The notes: generated from the sequence alone by a model not told the origin. DNA of 64,000 nucleotides from Roseovarius pacificus (GCF_900142665.1 NZ_FRBR01000001.1:682001-746000), one strand, 5' to 3'. Counted from the stretch's first letter, positions 26,223 to 35,078 are shown. Made by a program: numbers and translations.

Positions 26223-26900
26223 ATGAAGATCGGCATCCTTCAAACCGGCCACGCCCCCGATATCGTGCTGGGCGAACTGGGCGATTACGACACCATGTTC
26301 GCGCGCCTGCTGGACGGGCACGGGTTCGACTTCGCCACATGGAGCGTGGTCGACAACGAGTTTCCCGACAGCCCCGATGCGGCGGATGGCTGGCTGATCA
26401 CCGGCTCCAAACACGGGGCGTACGAGGATCACGACTGGATCGCGCCGCTGGAAGAGTTCATTCGTGCCGTCCATGCCGACGGGCGGCCCATGATCGGCGT
26501 CTGCTTCGGCCATCAGATCATCGCGCAGGCGCTTGGCGGCAAGGTCGTCAAGTTTCCCGGCGGCTGGTCTGTGGGCCCGACGGAATACCGGATCGAGGGC
26601 CGGACCCTGCCGCTCAACGCCTGGCATCAGGATCAGGTCGTGGAATTGCCCGAAGGCGCACGCGTCGTCGGCTCGTCCGATTTCTGCGAAAACGCCGCGC
26701 TGATCTATGATGACCGGATTTGGACGATCCAGCCGCACCCCGAATTCACCGCGCGCATGATCGAACAACTGATCGACCACCGGGGCCGTGGCGTGGTGCC
26801 CGATGCCCAACTGGACGCGGCCCGAAACCGCCTGTCCGACCCAATCGCCAACGACGCCATCGCCGCGCGTATGGCCGCCTTTTTCAAGCGGGAGTCCTGA
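26223..26900 (+). CDS. Class I glutamine amidotransferase-like protein
   Basis: A 225-residue cytosolic hydrolase. The nucleophile is the Cys in GVCFGHQIIAQALGG (~residue 99) and the His-Glu pair is in IQPHPEFT (~residue 166). The opening MKIGILQTGHAPDIV and WLITGSKHGAYEDH fit the GMP-synthase-like GATase1 group. Sitting between two gamma-glutamyl ligases it may hydrolyse gamma-glutamyl products, a PuuD-like role, though PuuD itself has a different local signature. A palindromic operator overlaps its leader. Confidence 0.83.
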   Translation: MKIGILQTGHAPDIVLGELGDYDTMFARLLDGHGFDFATWSVVDNEFPDSPDAADGWLITGSKHGAYEDHDWIAPLEEFIRAVHADGRPMIGVCFGHQIIAQALGGKVVKFPGGWSVGPTEYRIEGRTLPLNAWHQDQVVELPEGARVVGSSDFCENAALIYDDRIWTIQPHPEFTARMIEQLIDHRGRGVVPDAQLDAARNRLSDPIANDAIAARMAAFFKRES

Positions 26901-26901
26901 A

Positions 26902-28248
26902 ATGTCCGACTGGATCAACACCCTGCCCGACCCGGCGCAGGCCTATCTCGAAGGCCGCCGCCTCGACGAAGTGGAATGCATCGTCGCCGACCTGCCCGGC
27001 ATCGCCCGCGGCAAGGCCGTTCCGGCCAGCAAGTTCGCGCGCCAGCAGCATTTTCACCTGCCCGATTCGATCTTCTACCAGACGATCACCGGCGACTGGG
27101 GCGAAGAGGGGTTCATCGAGCGCGACATGATCCTGCGCCCCGACATGACCACCGCCACCGCCGCGCCGTGGACCGGCGACTGGACGCTTCAGGTGATTCA
27201 CGACGCCTTCGACCGCGACGGAAGCCCCATTCCCTTTGCCCCGCGCAACGTGCTCAGGCGCGTGGTCGAGATGTACCACGAACGCGGCATGAAACCCGTG
27301 GTCGCCCCGGAAATGGAATTCTTCCTCGTGGCCCGCAATCTGGACCCGGCCAAGGAGATCGAACCGATGATGGGCCGCTCGGGCCGCCCCGCCGCCGCAC
27401 GTCAGGCCTATTCGATGACCGCCGTCGACGAGTTCGGCCCCGTCATCGACGACATCTACGACTTCGCCGAGGCGCAGGGCTTCGAGATCGACGGCATCAC
27501 GCAGGAGGGCGGCGCCGGGCAGCTGGAAATCAACCTGCGCCACGGCAGCCCGGTCAAACTGGCCGACGAGGTGTTCTTCTTCAAACGGCTGATCCGCGAA
27601 GCGGCCCTGAAACACGATTGTTTCGCCACCTTCATGGCCAAACCGATCGAGGACGAACCGGGCAGTTCGATGCATGTGCATCACTCGATCCTCGATGCCA
27701 GGACCGGCGAGAACCTGTTCTCGGACAAGGACGGCAGTGAAACCGAGATGTTCTATCACTTCATCGGCGGGCTACAGAAACACCTGCCCGACGCGATTGC
27801 CGTGCTCGCGCCCTACGTCAACTCGTACCGCCGTTACGTCAAGGACCACGCCGCGCCGATCAACCTCGCCTGGGCGCGCGACAACCGCACCACCGGCATC
27901 CGCGTGCCGCTCGCCCCGCCCGAAGCGCGCCGCGTGGAAAACCGTCTGGCCGGGATGGACTGCAACCCGTATCTGGGGATCGCCGCCAGCCTTGCCTGCG
28001 GCCTTCTGGGCATCATGAACCAGGAAACCCCGGACGGGGAGTTCAAGGGCGATGCCTATGCGGGCGAGGCCGACATTCCCCGCGTTCTCGGCACGGCGCT
28101 CGACATGTTCGACAACGCCACCGACCTGCACGATCTCCTCGGGCCGGACTTCGCGCGCGTCTATTCCATCGTCAAACGCGCCGAATACGAGGAATTTCTG
28201 CAAGTCATCAGCCCCTGGGAGCGTGAGCACCTGCTGCTGAACGTCTGA
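26902..28248 (+). CDS. Glutamine synthetase-family gamma-glutamylpolyamine ligase (PuuA-like)
   Basis: A 448-residue ligase. Signatures are APEMEFFLVARNLD, QEGGAGQLEINLRHG, ATFMAKPIEDEPGSSMHVHH and ARDNRTTGIRVPLAPPEARR. The N-terminal DLPGIARGKAVPASKF resembles glutamate-putrescine ligases. It starts one base after the amidotransferase stop (TGAAATG). It is only distantly similar to the ligase at 24810, so the two probably use different amines or act in sequence. It is followed by the matching FAD oxidase, as in the gamma-glutamylputrescine pathway. Confidence 0.88.
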   Translation: MSDWINTLPDPAQAYLEGRRLDEVECIVADLPGIARGKAVPASKFARQQHFHLPDSIFYQTITGDWGEEGFIERDMILRPDMTTATAAPWTGDWTLQVIHDAFDRDGSPIPFAPRNVLRRVVEMYHERGMKPVVAPEMEFFLVARNLDPAKEIEPMMGRSGRPAAARQAYSMTAVDEFGPVIDDIYDFAEAQGFEIDGITQEGGAGQLEINLRHGSPVKLADEVFFFKRLIREAALKHDCFATFMAKPIEDEPGSSMHVHHSILDARTGENLFSDKDGSETEMFYHFIGGLQKHLPDAIAVLAPYVNSYRRYVKDHAAPINLAWARDNRTTGIRVPLAPPEARRVENRLAGMDCNPYLGIAASLACGLLGIMNQETPDGEFKGDAYAGEADIPRVLGTALDMFDNATDLHDLLGPDFARVYSIVKRAEYEEFLQVISPWEREHLLLNV

Positions 28249-28296
28249 ACGGGCCATGCGCCCGCAGCACCGCAAGTCTTTTGCCAGGACAAAGCC

Positions 28297-29601
28297 ATGA
28301 ACCTGCTCTTCGCCAATGACCGTCAGGGCCGGTATCCGCCCAGTTGGTACGCCGCCACCGCCAACGACCTACCTGCCTTCGCTCCCCTGCGCGGGCAGGA
28401 AAAGGCCGATGTCTGCATCGTTGGCGCGGGCTATACGGGGCTGTCGGCGGCGCTGCATCTGGCCGAACGGGGCTATGACGTGGTGCTGCTCGAAGCGCAT
28501 CGCGTGGGCTTTGGCGCGTCGGGGCGCAATGGCGGTCAGTTGGGCTCGGGGCAACGGATGGAGCAGGACGGGCTGGAAAAGCTCGTCGGGCACGAGGACG
28601 CCGCGAAACTGTGGGATCTGGCCGAAGACGCCAAGGATCTGGTCAAGTCCCTGATCGCGAAACACGCCATCGACTGCCATCTGAAACCCGGCATCGCGCA
28701 TATGTGCTTCACCCCGCGCGAGGTCGAGGCCGAATACGCCTATGCCGATCATCTGGCGGCGCGCTACGGCTATACCGCATTGGAAAAGCTGGATCGCGAC
28801 GCGGCACAGGCGATCTGCCCCTCGCCGCGCTATGTGGGCGGCACGCTCGACATGACGGCGGCGCATCTGCACCCGCTGAACTACGCGCTCGGGCTGGCCC
28901 GTGCCGCGCGCGATGCGGGCGTGCGGATATACGAAAACACGCTGGTGGCGCAGATCAACAAGGGCCAGCCCGCCCGCGTGCAGGCCGACAAGGGCGCCGT
29001 GACAGCCGATCACGTCATTCTGGCCTGCAACGGCTATCTGGGCGGGCTCGACCGCAAGGTCGCCGCCCGTGTCATGCCGATCAACAATTTCATCGCCGCA
29101 ACCGAACCTTTGGGGGACGACGCGGCAAGGGTGCTGGCCCGCGATATCGCCGTGGCCGACACCAGGTTCGTGGTCAATTACTTTCGCCTCAGCCACGACA
29201 ATCGCCTGCTCTTCGGCGGCGGCGAAAGCTATGGCTACCGTTTCCCGTCCGATATCGGCGCGACCGTGCGCAAACCCATGGCCGAGATTTTCCCCCACCT
29301 GCGCGACGTGCGTTTCGACTACACATGGGGCGGCACCCTTGGCATCACCATGAAACGCATGCCCTATCTGGCGCGGCTTGGGCCCAACATGCTGTCGGCC
29401 TCGGGCTATTCCGGCCATGGCGTGGGCACCGCGACCCATGCGGGCAAGCTGATGGCCGACGCCATCGCCGGGCAGGCCGAAGGGTTCGACACGCTCTCGC
29501 GCGTTCCGGCCCCACGCTTCCCCGGCGGCAGCGCCCTGCGCGCGCCGCTGCTGGTGCTGGCAATGACGTGGTACGCGATGCGCGACCGGATGGGCGTCTG
29601 A
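28297..29601 (+). CDS. FAD-dependent gamma-glutamyl-amine oxidase (PuuB-like, DAO family)
   Basis: A 434-residue flavoprotein. The FAD-binding fold is at residues ~37-70 (VCIVGAGYTGLSAALHLAERG), followed by GFGASGRNGGQLGSGQ. The C-terminal GYSGHGVGTATHAGKL closes the FAD site. This is the common pattern of PuuB-type oxidases that deaminate gamma-glutamylputrescine to the aldehyde with hydrogen peroxide release. It follows the PuuA-like ligase by 48 bp, probably in one transcript. An aldehyde dehydrogenase (PuuC) is not seen in the window. Confidence 0.87.
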   Translation: MNLLFANDRQGRYPPSWYAATANDLPAFAPLRGQEKADVCIVGAGYTGLSAALHLAERGYDVVLLEAHRVGFGASGRNGGQLGSGQRMEQDGLEKLVGHEDAAKLWDLAEDAKDLVKSLIAKHAIDCHLKPGIAHMCFTPREVEAEYAYADHLAARYGYTALEKLDRDAAQAICPSPRYVGGTLDMTAAHLHPLNYALGLARAARDAGVRIYENTLVAQINKGQPARVQADKGAVTADHVILACNGYLGGLDRKVAARVMPINNFIAATEPLGDDAARVLARDIAVADTRFVVNYFRLSHDNRLLFGGGESYGYRFPSDIGATVRKPMAEIFPHLRDVRFDYTWGGTLGITMKRMPYLARLGPNMLSASGYSGHGVGTATHAGKLMADAIAGQAEGFDTLSRVPAPRFPGGSALRAPLLVLAMTWYAMRDRMGV

Positions 29602-29606
29602 GCCGC

Positions 29607-29699
29607 GACAGGTCTGTGCCGCGCCCCCAGGATACCTGCAATCCTTCTCCCGGTGCCGGGAACGGCACGCGCCCCTACCCATGGGCGCGGCAGCCTGTC
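29607..29699 (+). other. Structured intergenic segment (possible RNA element)
   Basis: Starting 5 bases after the oxidase stop, GACAGG and TGCCGCGCCC pair with GGGCGCGGCA and CCTGTC to give a 16-bp stem with an asymmetric internal loop. Inside it is a 6-bp hairpin GTGCCG-GGAA-CGGCAC with a GNRA-type tetraloop. There is no T-run directly after. It lies 75 bp before the DegT aminotransferase. It could be a leader RNA, a processing site or a Rho-linked 3' structure. Confidence 0.5.
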
Positions 29700-29774
29700 A
29701 CAGAATTTTCGCTTTGGGTTTACGCCGCTTTGTTTTAGATTTCCCGAAAAGATAGTTCAGGAAAGCCGAAAAGA

Positions 29775-30983
29775 ATGACCCTGCCGCCCAATGTCTACGA
29801 CGCCGAAGCCATCCCCGAAGCCGCCCGCGCCGAAATCGACCGCATGCTGCAATCAGGCGATCTGTTCCGCTATACCGCGCCGGAAAACGCCCCCGTCACA
29901 TTGCTCGAGCAGGAGTTCGCCGATCATCTGGGCAGCAAATACGCGCTGGCGGTCTCGTCCTGTTCGGCGGCGCTGTTCCTGTCGCTCAAGGCGCTCGGCC
30001 TGCCGCGCGATGCACGGGTATTGATCCCCGGTTTCACCTTCGCCGCCGTGCCTTCTTCGGTGGTGCATGCCGATTGCATCCCGGTGCTCTGCGAAGTGGG
30101 CGAGAACTACCGCATCGACATCGACGATTTCACCGCCAAACTGGACAATGTGCAGGCCGTCATCATCAGCCACATGCGCGGCCATACCAGCGACATGGAC
30201 GCCATCATGGCTCTGTGCACCGCCCGCGACATCCCGGTGATCGAGGACGCCGCGCATTCGCTCGGCACCACATGGGCGGGCCGCAATATCGGCACGATCG
30301 GGCAAGTGGGCTGTTTCAGCTTCCAGTCCTACAAGCTGGTCAATGCCGGCGAAGGCGGGATCATGGTCACCGACGATGCCGATCTGATCGCCCGCGCCGT
30401 GATCATGTCCGGCGCTTACGAGCATAACTGGTCCAAGCACATCAGGGGCGGCGATAACGCCCTGCGCGCCGCCTTTGCGACATGGCAGAACCAGTTGCCG
30501 CTCTATAACCTGCGCATGAACAACCTCAGCGCGGCCATCATCCGCCCACAGATTGCCGAAATCCCCCGCCGGGTCCGCGACGGACGCTCCAACCACGATT
30601 ATGTCGCGGCGCAACTGAATGTGTCACCGTGGCTGAACGTCCCCGACAAGCTCACCCCCGAAGAGCGCGCACCGGATTCCATCCAGTTCAACCTCGTGAA
30701 CATGAGCGATGAGGACACACGCGCCTTTGCCGCCGCGGCCGCCGAACGGGGCGTCAAGGTGCAGGTGTTCGGGCTGTCCACCGACAACGCACGCGCCTTC
30801 TGGAACTGGCAGTTCCTGCCCGAAGCGCCGGGCGACCTGCCCCGGACGCGCGCCATGCTGATGCGCGCCTGCGACGCCCGCCTGCCCGCACGCCTCACCC
30901 GGCCCGAACTGGACCTGATCGCCGACGCGCTGGTTCAGGCGGCAAACGATGTGATGGGCGAAGCACTGGCCTACGGCACCTGA
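29775..30983 (+). CDS. DegT/DnrJ/EryC1-family aminotransferase
   Basis: A 402-residue PLP enzyme. The family pattern is clear: SSCSAALFLSLKALGL (PLP phosphate), VIEDAAHSLGTTWAGRNIG with the PLP-binding Asp, SFQSYKLVNAGEGGIM with the Schiff-base Lys (~residue 192) and MNNLSAAIIRPQI. These enzymes usually aminate sugars or cyclitols, but the position beside a gamma-glutamylation cluster suggests an amine or keto-acid substrate. No sugar-modifying genes are nearby. It converges with the LysR gene (10 bp). Confidence 0.85.
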   Translation: MTLPPNVYDAEAIPEAARAEIDRMLQSGDLFRYTAPENAPVTLLEQEFADHLGSKYALAVSSCSAALFLSLKALGLPRDARVLIPGFTFAAVPSSVVHADCIPVLCEVGENYRIDIDDFTAKLDNVQAVIISHMRGHTSDMDAIMALCTARDIPVIEDAAHSLGTTWAGRNIGTIGQVGCFSFQSYKLVNAGEGGIMVTDDADLIARAVIMSGAYEHNWSKHIRGGDNALRAAFATWQNQLPLYNLRMNNLSAAIIRPQIAEIPRRVRDGRSNHDYVAAQLNVSPWLNVPDKLTPEERAPDSIQFNLVNMSDEDTRAFAAAAAERGVKVQVFGLSTDNARAFWNWQFLPEAPGDLPRTRAMLMRACDARLPARLTRPELDLIADALVQAANDVMGEALAYGT

Positions 30984-30993
30984 AACCGGCGCG

Positions 30994-31959
30994 TCACAGC
31001 AGCGTCAGGCGGTCGGCCAGAAACGGATGCGCGGCAATGGCCGGGGTAACGATCCGCTCTTGCAGGATCGGGCGCAGGGTGGCAGCAACCTGCGCCGGCA
31101 TCTCGCCCAGAATATCCTTGCGCGCCATCAGGCTGATCGTGCGGCTCAGCGGCTCGAACGGCAGTTCCATCACGTCGATCTGATCGGCAAAGCGCTGCGC
31201 CCGCATCAGCGCCAGCGGCGGCAGGATGCTCCAGCCCGAGCCCTGCCCGACCAGCGCCAGCGTTGCGTGATAACTGTCGATCTCGAAGCGGTGGCGCAAG
31301 GTCAGGTTCTGCCGCGTCAGATGCGCGCTGACCAGCCGGCCCATGTAATGGCGCTGCGTGTATTGCACCAGCGGCAGCCGCTTGAGCTGGCGCAGCACGT
31401 CGCCCCCCTGGTCGATCGCCCCCTTCGGCACGGCCGCGACAAACCCCTCGCGCAGCAGCGCATGCACCTCGGCCCAATCGCTCCCCGCCCCCAGATCGGC
31501 GGCCACGATCACGTCGAGCGTGCGCTGATCCAGCAGATCGTACAGGTAATGGCTGGCCCCGGTCTCCAGCAGGAACTGACAGCCGCGCAATTCGTCGGCC
31601 ATGTGGGTCAGCAGGCGCGGGGTCACGTCGGCCTCGAAATCCTCGATCATGCCAAGGCGGAACCGCGTCAGCATCGACAGGTCCGACATGGCCAGTTCGG
31701 CGCGCGCCTGCGTGGCCTCGTTCAGGATCACCTGCGCATGGCGCTTCATGATCTCGCCCGCGGGGGTCAGGCGCACGGGCCGCGCGTTGCGTTGCAGCAA
31801 CGTGGCCCCGACCGCGCCTTCGAGATTGGTCAACTGCTGGCTGACCGCCGACGGACTGGCCCCCAGGCGTTTCGCCGCCGCCGAGATCGAGCGTTCATCC
31901 GCCGCGGCCATGAACACCTCGATCCCCCACAGGGTTATCCGGCCCGGACTATCGACCAT
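30994..31959 (-). CDS. LysR-family transcriptional regulator
   Basis: A 321-residue regulator. The winged HTH at residues ~10-68 has RSISAAAKRLGASPSAVSQQ followed by LEGAVGATLLQRNARPVRLT. The C-terminal LysR substrate-binding domain (from ~residue 95) has FRLGMIEDFEADVTPRLL. It faces the amine catabolic run end-to-end and may regulate it, but the palindromes near that run (TTTGATCAAA) are not the T-N11-A type expected of LysR sites. Seven bp separate it from the phaR stop codon. Confidence 0.9.
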   Translation of the reverse strand: MVDSPGRITLWGIEVFMAAADERSISAAAKRLGASPSAVSQQLTNLEGAVGATLLQRNARPVRLTPAGEIMKRHAQVILNEATQARAELAMSDLSMLTRFRLGMIEDFEADVTPRLLTHMADELRGCQFLLETGASHYLYDLLDQRTLDVIVAADLGAGSDWAEVHALLREGFVAAVPKGAIDQGGDVLRQLKRLPLVQYTQRHYMGRLVSAHLTRQNLTLRHRFEIDSYHATLALVGQGSGWSILPPLALMRAQRFADQIDVMELPFEPLSRTISLMARKDILGEMPAQVAATLRPILQERIVTPAIAAHPFLADRLTLL

Positions 31960-31966
31960 GCCAGCG

Positions 31967-32524
31967 TTACTTGTTCATCTTCGACAGCTTGTCCTGCAAC
32001 TCCGACAGCTGCTTGCGGATGGCGTCGAGGTCTTCCTGATCCTCGTCCTTGGCGTCGTCCTCGCGCGCGGGGGCGCTCGTCATGCCGCCAAAGCCGCCGG
32101 TCATCGCCTTGAGAAACGCCTCCTGCTGGGCGCGCATGGCGTCCATGCCCGGCATGCTGGCCAGCGGGTTGCCCTTGGTCATGTTCTCGACCATGGCCGA
32201 TTGCCCCTCGCGCAGCATCTCGAAACTGGCAGCCAGGAAATCGGGCACAACGCTGGTGGCCTGATTGGTGTAACTGCGCACCAGATCGGTCAGTACGTTG
32301 ATCGGCAGGACATTGTCGCCCCGGCTTTCGTGTTCGGCGATGATCTGCAACAGGTATTGCCGGGTCAGGTCGTCGCCGGATTTGAGGTCGATGATCTGCA
32401 CCTCGCGGCCCAGCCGGATGAATTCGGCGATATCGTCCAGCGTCACGTAATCGGACGTCTCGGTATTGTATAAACGCCGGCTGGCGTAGCGTTTGATCAG
32501 CAACGGCTTTTCGGTGTCGGCCAC
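31967..32524 (-). CDS. phaR: Polyhydroxyalkanoate synthesis repressor PhaR
   Basis: A 185-residue DNA- and PHA-binding repressor. The N-terminal PHB-accumulation regulator domain is clear: IKRYASRRLYNTETSDYVTL at residues ~9-28 and DDLTRQYLLQIIAEHES. The C-terminal tail is charged and coiled. It starts with GTG at 32524, with GGGAGG upstream giving the canonical ADTEKPLLIKRY start. In relatives, PhaR represses phaP and itself until PHA granules titrate it away. It is the last gene of phaC-phaP-phaR, after a terminator. Confidence 0.95.
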   Translation of the reverse strand: MADTEKPLLIKRYASRRLYNTETSDYVTLDDIAEFIRLGREVQIIDLKSGDDLTRQYLLQIIAEHESRGDNVLPINVLTDLVRSYTNQATSVVPDFLAASFEMLREGQSAMVENMTKGNPLASMPGMDAMRAQQEAFLKAMTGGFGGMTSAPAREDDAKDEDQEDLDAIRKQLSELQDKLSKMNK

Positions 32525-32550
32525 GTCGCGATCCTCCCATGTTTCAGCGC

Positions 32551-32577
32551 TGCAGCATAGCTTATGCCAGTGCAGCA
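32551..32577. promoter_or_regulatory. Degenerate PhaR box pair upstream of phaR
   Basis: TGCAGCA occurs at 32551 and again at 32571, 20 bp apart. The minus-strand reading CTGCACTGGCA is close to the CTGC-N4-GCAG pattern. It lies 27-53 bp upstream of the phaR start, a plausible autoregulatory site. Confidence 0.5.
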
Positions 32578-32611
32578 CAAAAAGAAAGGGCGGGCCGCTA
32601 TGGGCCCGCCC
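32578..32611 (-). terminator. Intrinsic terminator of phaP
   Basis: On the minus strand GGGCGGGCC-CATAGC-GGCCCGCCC forms a 9-bp stem followed by TTTCTTTTT, 56 bp after the phaP stop. It separates phaP from phaR. Confidence 0.85.
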
Positions 32612-32666
32612 CTGTCATACCGGCCGATCAGGGAGGATGGATCGAACCGTATGTTTCACACCGCGC

Positions 32667-33113
32667 TTACTTGACGGTGGTGGCTTTCTTGGCAGCCGCC
32701 GTTGCGTCGTCGGTGGCTTTCTTGACGGCCTTTGCGGCGTCTTCCTGCATGTCCTTGCCCGCAGCCATCATCAGTTCGACGGTGTCCATCTGAACTTTCT
32801 TGGCGATTTCGGCGAAGGCAGCCATGTTTTCGGCAGCCACTTCGGCATTGGCCGATGCGAAATCGGTCAGCGCCTTGGCGTAGTCGGCCGGCTCTGCCTT
32901 GGCTTTGGTCATGTCCGACATCTTGGCCAGGGTTTCCTTGGTCCATTTGCTGGACAGTTCAGCCGACTTTTCAGCGGCGTCCAGGGCAACGCCCGACAGC
33001 TTTTCGCTCAGGGCGGCCTGGTTCTTGAACGCGTCTTCCATCGCCTTGGTGTCGACGGGGAATGCGCCCATGATGTCTTTCATGACGGTGGTGAAGTCTT
33101 GTGCTTTGGCCAT
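32667..33113 (-). CDS. phaP: Phasin (PHA granule-associated protein)
   Basis: A 148-residue, almost entirely helical protein rich in Ala, Lys and Glu with no Cys. It has typical phasin segments: EDAFKNQAALSEKLSGVALD, AELSSKWTKETLAKMS and DYAKALTDFASANAEVAAEN. Phasins coat PHA granules and control their size. The ATG at 33113 follows GAGGAAC. A Lys/Ala-rich C-terminal tail (KAVKKATDDATAAAKK) is likely involved in surface contacts. A perfect pair of PhaR boxes lies upstream. Confidence 0.93.
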   Translation of the reverse strand: MAKAQDFTTVMKDIMGAFPVDTKAMEDAFKNQAALSEKLSGVALDAAEKSAELSSKWTKETLAKMSDMTKAKAEPADYAKALTDFASANAEVAAENMAAFAEIAKKVQMDTVELMMAAGKDMQEDAAKAVKKATDDATAAAKKATTVK

Positions 33114-33179
33114 TGGTAGTTCCTCGGTTTTGCTGGTCCGCGGGACGATCCCGCCTTTCTGCATCTGCGAGGAATATGC

Positions 33180-33225
33180 ATGCTGCACCGCAGAAAATCA
33201 ACCCTCTTTTTCTGCGGTGCAGCAT
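33180..33225. promoter_or_regulatory. Twin PhaR operators forming an 18-bp perfect inverted repeat upstream of phaP
   Basis: Two CTGC-N3-GCAG boxes, CTGCACCGCAG (33183-33193) and CTGCGGTGCAG (33212-33222), lie in inverted arms of 18 exact base pairs (33180-33197 and 33208-33225) around a 10-base loop. They lie 67-112 bp before the phaP start and in the phaC 3' region. On the plus strand a T6 run follows. CTGC-N3/4-GCAG is the site described for Paracoccus PhaR. Confidence 0.8.
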
Positions 33226-33246
33226 TTTTTGGGAAATGACCCGATA

Positions 33247-35055
33247 TCAGACACTTGCCTTCTTTCGCACATAGGTTCCCGGTGCGGGCGCCAGGGGCGG
33301 ATGCTGCGAATCGCCGGGTTCCCTAGCGTCAACTTTCTTGCCCGACCGCTTGCGCAGCCAGGCCTCCCACCGGGGCCACCACGACCCCTCGTGAAACTTC
33401 GCGCCCTCCATCCAGGCGGCGGCGTCGCCGCTCAGGTCGGCATTGGTGTAATGGCCGTATTTCTTTTTCGACGGCGGGTTCACGATCCCCGCGATATGGC
33501 CCGATTGCGATACGATGAATGTCCGGTCCTTCGCCCCGGTCTGCCGGAAGCCGCGATAGCAATCCCGCCACGGCGCGATGTGATCGGTCTCGCAGGTCAC
33601 CGACATCAGCGGGATCGTCACATCGCTGATATGCAGCCGCTCGCCGCAAAACTCGACCCCGCCCTCGATAAAGGCGTTCTTCTGGCACAGCAGGCGCAGA
33701 TACTCGACCGTCATCCGCCCCGGCAGGTTCGATCCGTCCCCGTTCCAGTAGAGCAGATCGAAGGCGGGCGGCGCCTCGCCCATCATGTAGCTGCGCACGG
33801 CGGGCTGATAGACCAGATCGTTCGAGCGCAGGAACGACATCGTGCGTGACATGATAAAGGATCTCAGCACCCCCTGCTCGGCCACCTCGGCCTCGATCCC
33901 GTCGACGAAATCGTCCTGCAGGAACGGCGTGAACTCTCCCTGTTCGGAAAAATCCGTGAGCGCGGTAAAGAACGTGGCGGATTTCACCGACTTGTCGCCG
34001 CGCCTGGCCATCAGCGCCAGGACCAGGTGCAGGGTGGTGCCCGCAATGCAATAGCCCACCGCATTCACCTGCCTGACCCCGCAAATCGCCTTGACCTCGC
34101 GGATCGCGGTCAGGAACCCCTCTTCGATGTAATCCTCCATGCCCACATCGGCATAGGACGTATCCGGGTTCACCCAACTGACCACGAACAGGGTATAGCC
34201 CTGCTCGGTGACCCATTTGATCAGGCTGTTCTGCGCCTTGAGATCGAGAATGTAGAACTTGTTGATCCAGGGCGGGAAGATCACGATCGGCGTCGCATGC
34301 ACCTGCTCGGTGGCCGGGGCATACTGGATCACTTCCATCATCCGGTTGCGGTACACGACCTCACCGGGCGACGTGGCGATGTTGCCGCCCAGTTCGAACG
34401 CCTTGTCGTCCGCCAGGCGCACCAGCATTTCGCCGTTATTGGCCTCCAGATCGGCCACGAGGTTTTCCAGCCCCCGCACAAGGCTTTCGCCCTCGGTCGC
34501 AACCGCCTTTTCCAGGGCATCCGGGTTCGTGCCCAGAAAATTCGTCGGGCTCATCATGTCGATGATCTGGCGCGAGAAATACTCCAGCCGGCGTTTTTCC
34601 ACCGCGTCCAGATCGTCGATCTCCCGCACCGCCTCCTCGATGGCGCGGGCATTCAGGGCATATTGATGCTTGATGTAATGAAAAAACGGATGCGTCTGCC
34701 ACAGCGGGTTGGAAAACCGCTTGTCGCCCTTCAGCGGATCGTCCTCATCCGCCGGCGCGGTTTCGGCGCCATGCCCCTGAAACATCTGCTGCTGCGCCTC
34801 CATGAAATGGCGCACCGATTTGCCCCAGTATTCCAACTGCCTTTCATAGATGCGGCCGGGGTTTTCCAGCATCTCCGACCAATAGGATGTGGCCGCCTTG
34901 GCAAACAGATCCTGCGACGGGCCACCCAGCGTGGGATTGGCCGGATTACGCTCCGACAACACACTGATCAAACGCTGTGACAACTCCTCCACGCGGGCCA
35001 AATTCTCGTTCATCCGTTCGAGATTTTCACCTGCGGCCTCCTCTTTTGTTGCCAT
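33247..35055 (-). CDS. phaC: Class I poly(3-hydroxyalkanoate) synthase
   Basis: A 602-residue polymerase of 3-hydroxyacyl-CoA. The lipase-like box holding the catalytic Cys336 is GYCIAGTT. The conserved FPPWINKFYILDLKAQNSL precedes it and the catalytic His lies in SGHIAGIVNPPSKKKYGHY near the C-terminus. The N-terminal ~200 residues form the granule and dimer domain. No phaE or phaR-subunit gene is adjacent, confirming class I. It diverges from phaZ across a 105-bp gap that contains a PhaR box. Confidence 0.97.
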   Translation of the reverse strand: MATKEEAAGENLERMNENLARVEELSQRLISVLSERNPANPTLGGPSQDLFAKAATSYWSEMLENPGRIYERQLEYWGKSVRHFMEAQQQMFQGHGAETAPADEDDPLKGDKRFSNPLWQTHPFFHYIKHQYALNARAIEEAVREIDDLDAVEKRRLEYFSRQIIDMMSPTNFLGTNPDALEKAVATEGESLVRGLENLVADLEANNGEMLVRLADDKAFELGGNIATSPGEVVYRNRMMEVIQYAPATEQVHATPIVIFPPWINKFYILDLKAQNSLIKWVTEQGYTLFVVSWVNPDTSYADVGMEDYIEEGFLTAIREVKAICGVRQVNAVGYCIAGTTLHLVLALMARRGDKSVKSATFFTALTDFSEQGEFTPFLQDDFVDGIEAEVAEQGVLRSFIMSRTMSFLRSNDLVYQPAVRSYMMGEAPPAFDLLYWNGDGSNLPGRMTVEYLRLLCQKNAFIEGGVEFCGERLHISDVTIPLMSVTCETDHIAPWRDCYRGFRQTGAKDRTFIVSQSGHIAGIVNPPSKKKYGHYTNADLSGDAAAWMEGAKFHEGSWWPRWEAWLRKRSGKKVDAREPGDSQHPPLAPAPGTYVRKKASV

Positions 35056-35078
35056 ATGCTTAAATCCCTTCTAAGTTT

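Noticed and set aside
24810..28248. Ligase genes as housekeeping glnA
   Set aside because: Shorter N-terminal part, no adenylylation Tyr segment, and an oxidase/amidotransferase context; they fit gamma-glutamyl-amine ligases.
33180..33225. Hairpin as the phaC transcription terminator
   Set aside because: The T-run lies on the opposite strand; on the phaC strand the hairpin is followed by ATGCATATT, so operator pair is the better reading.
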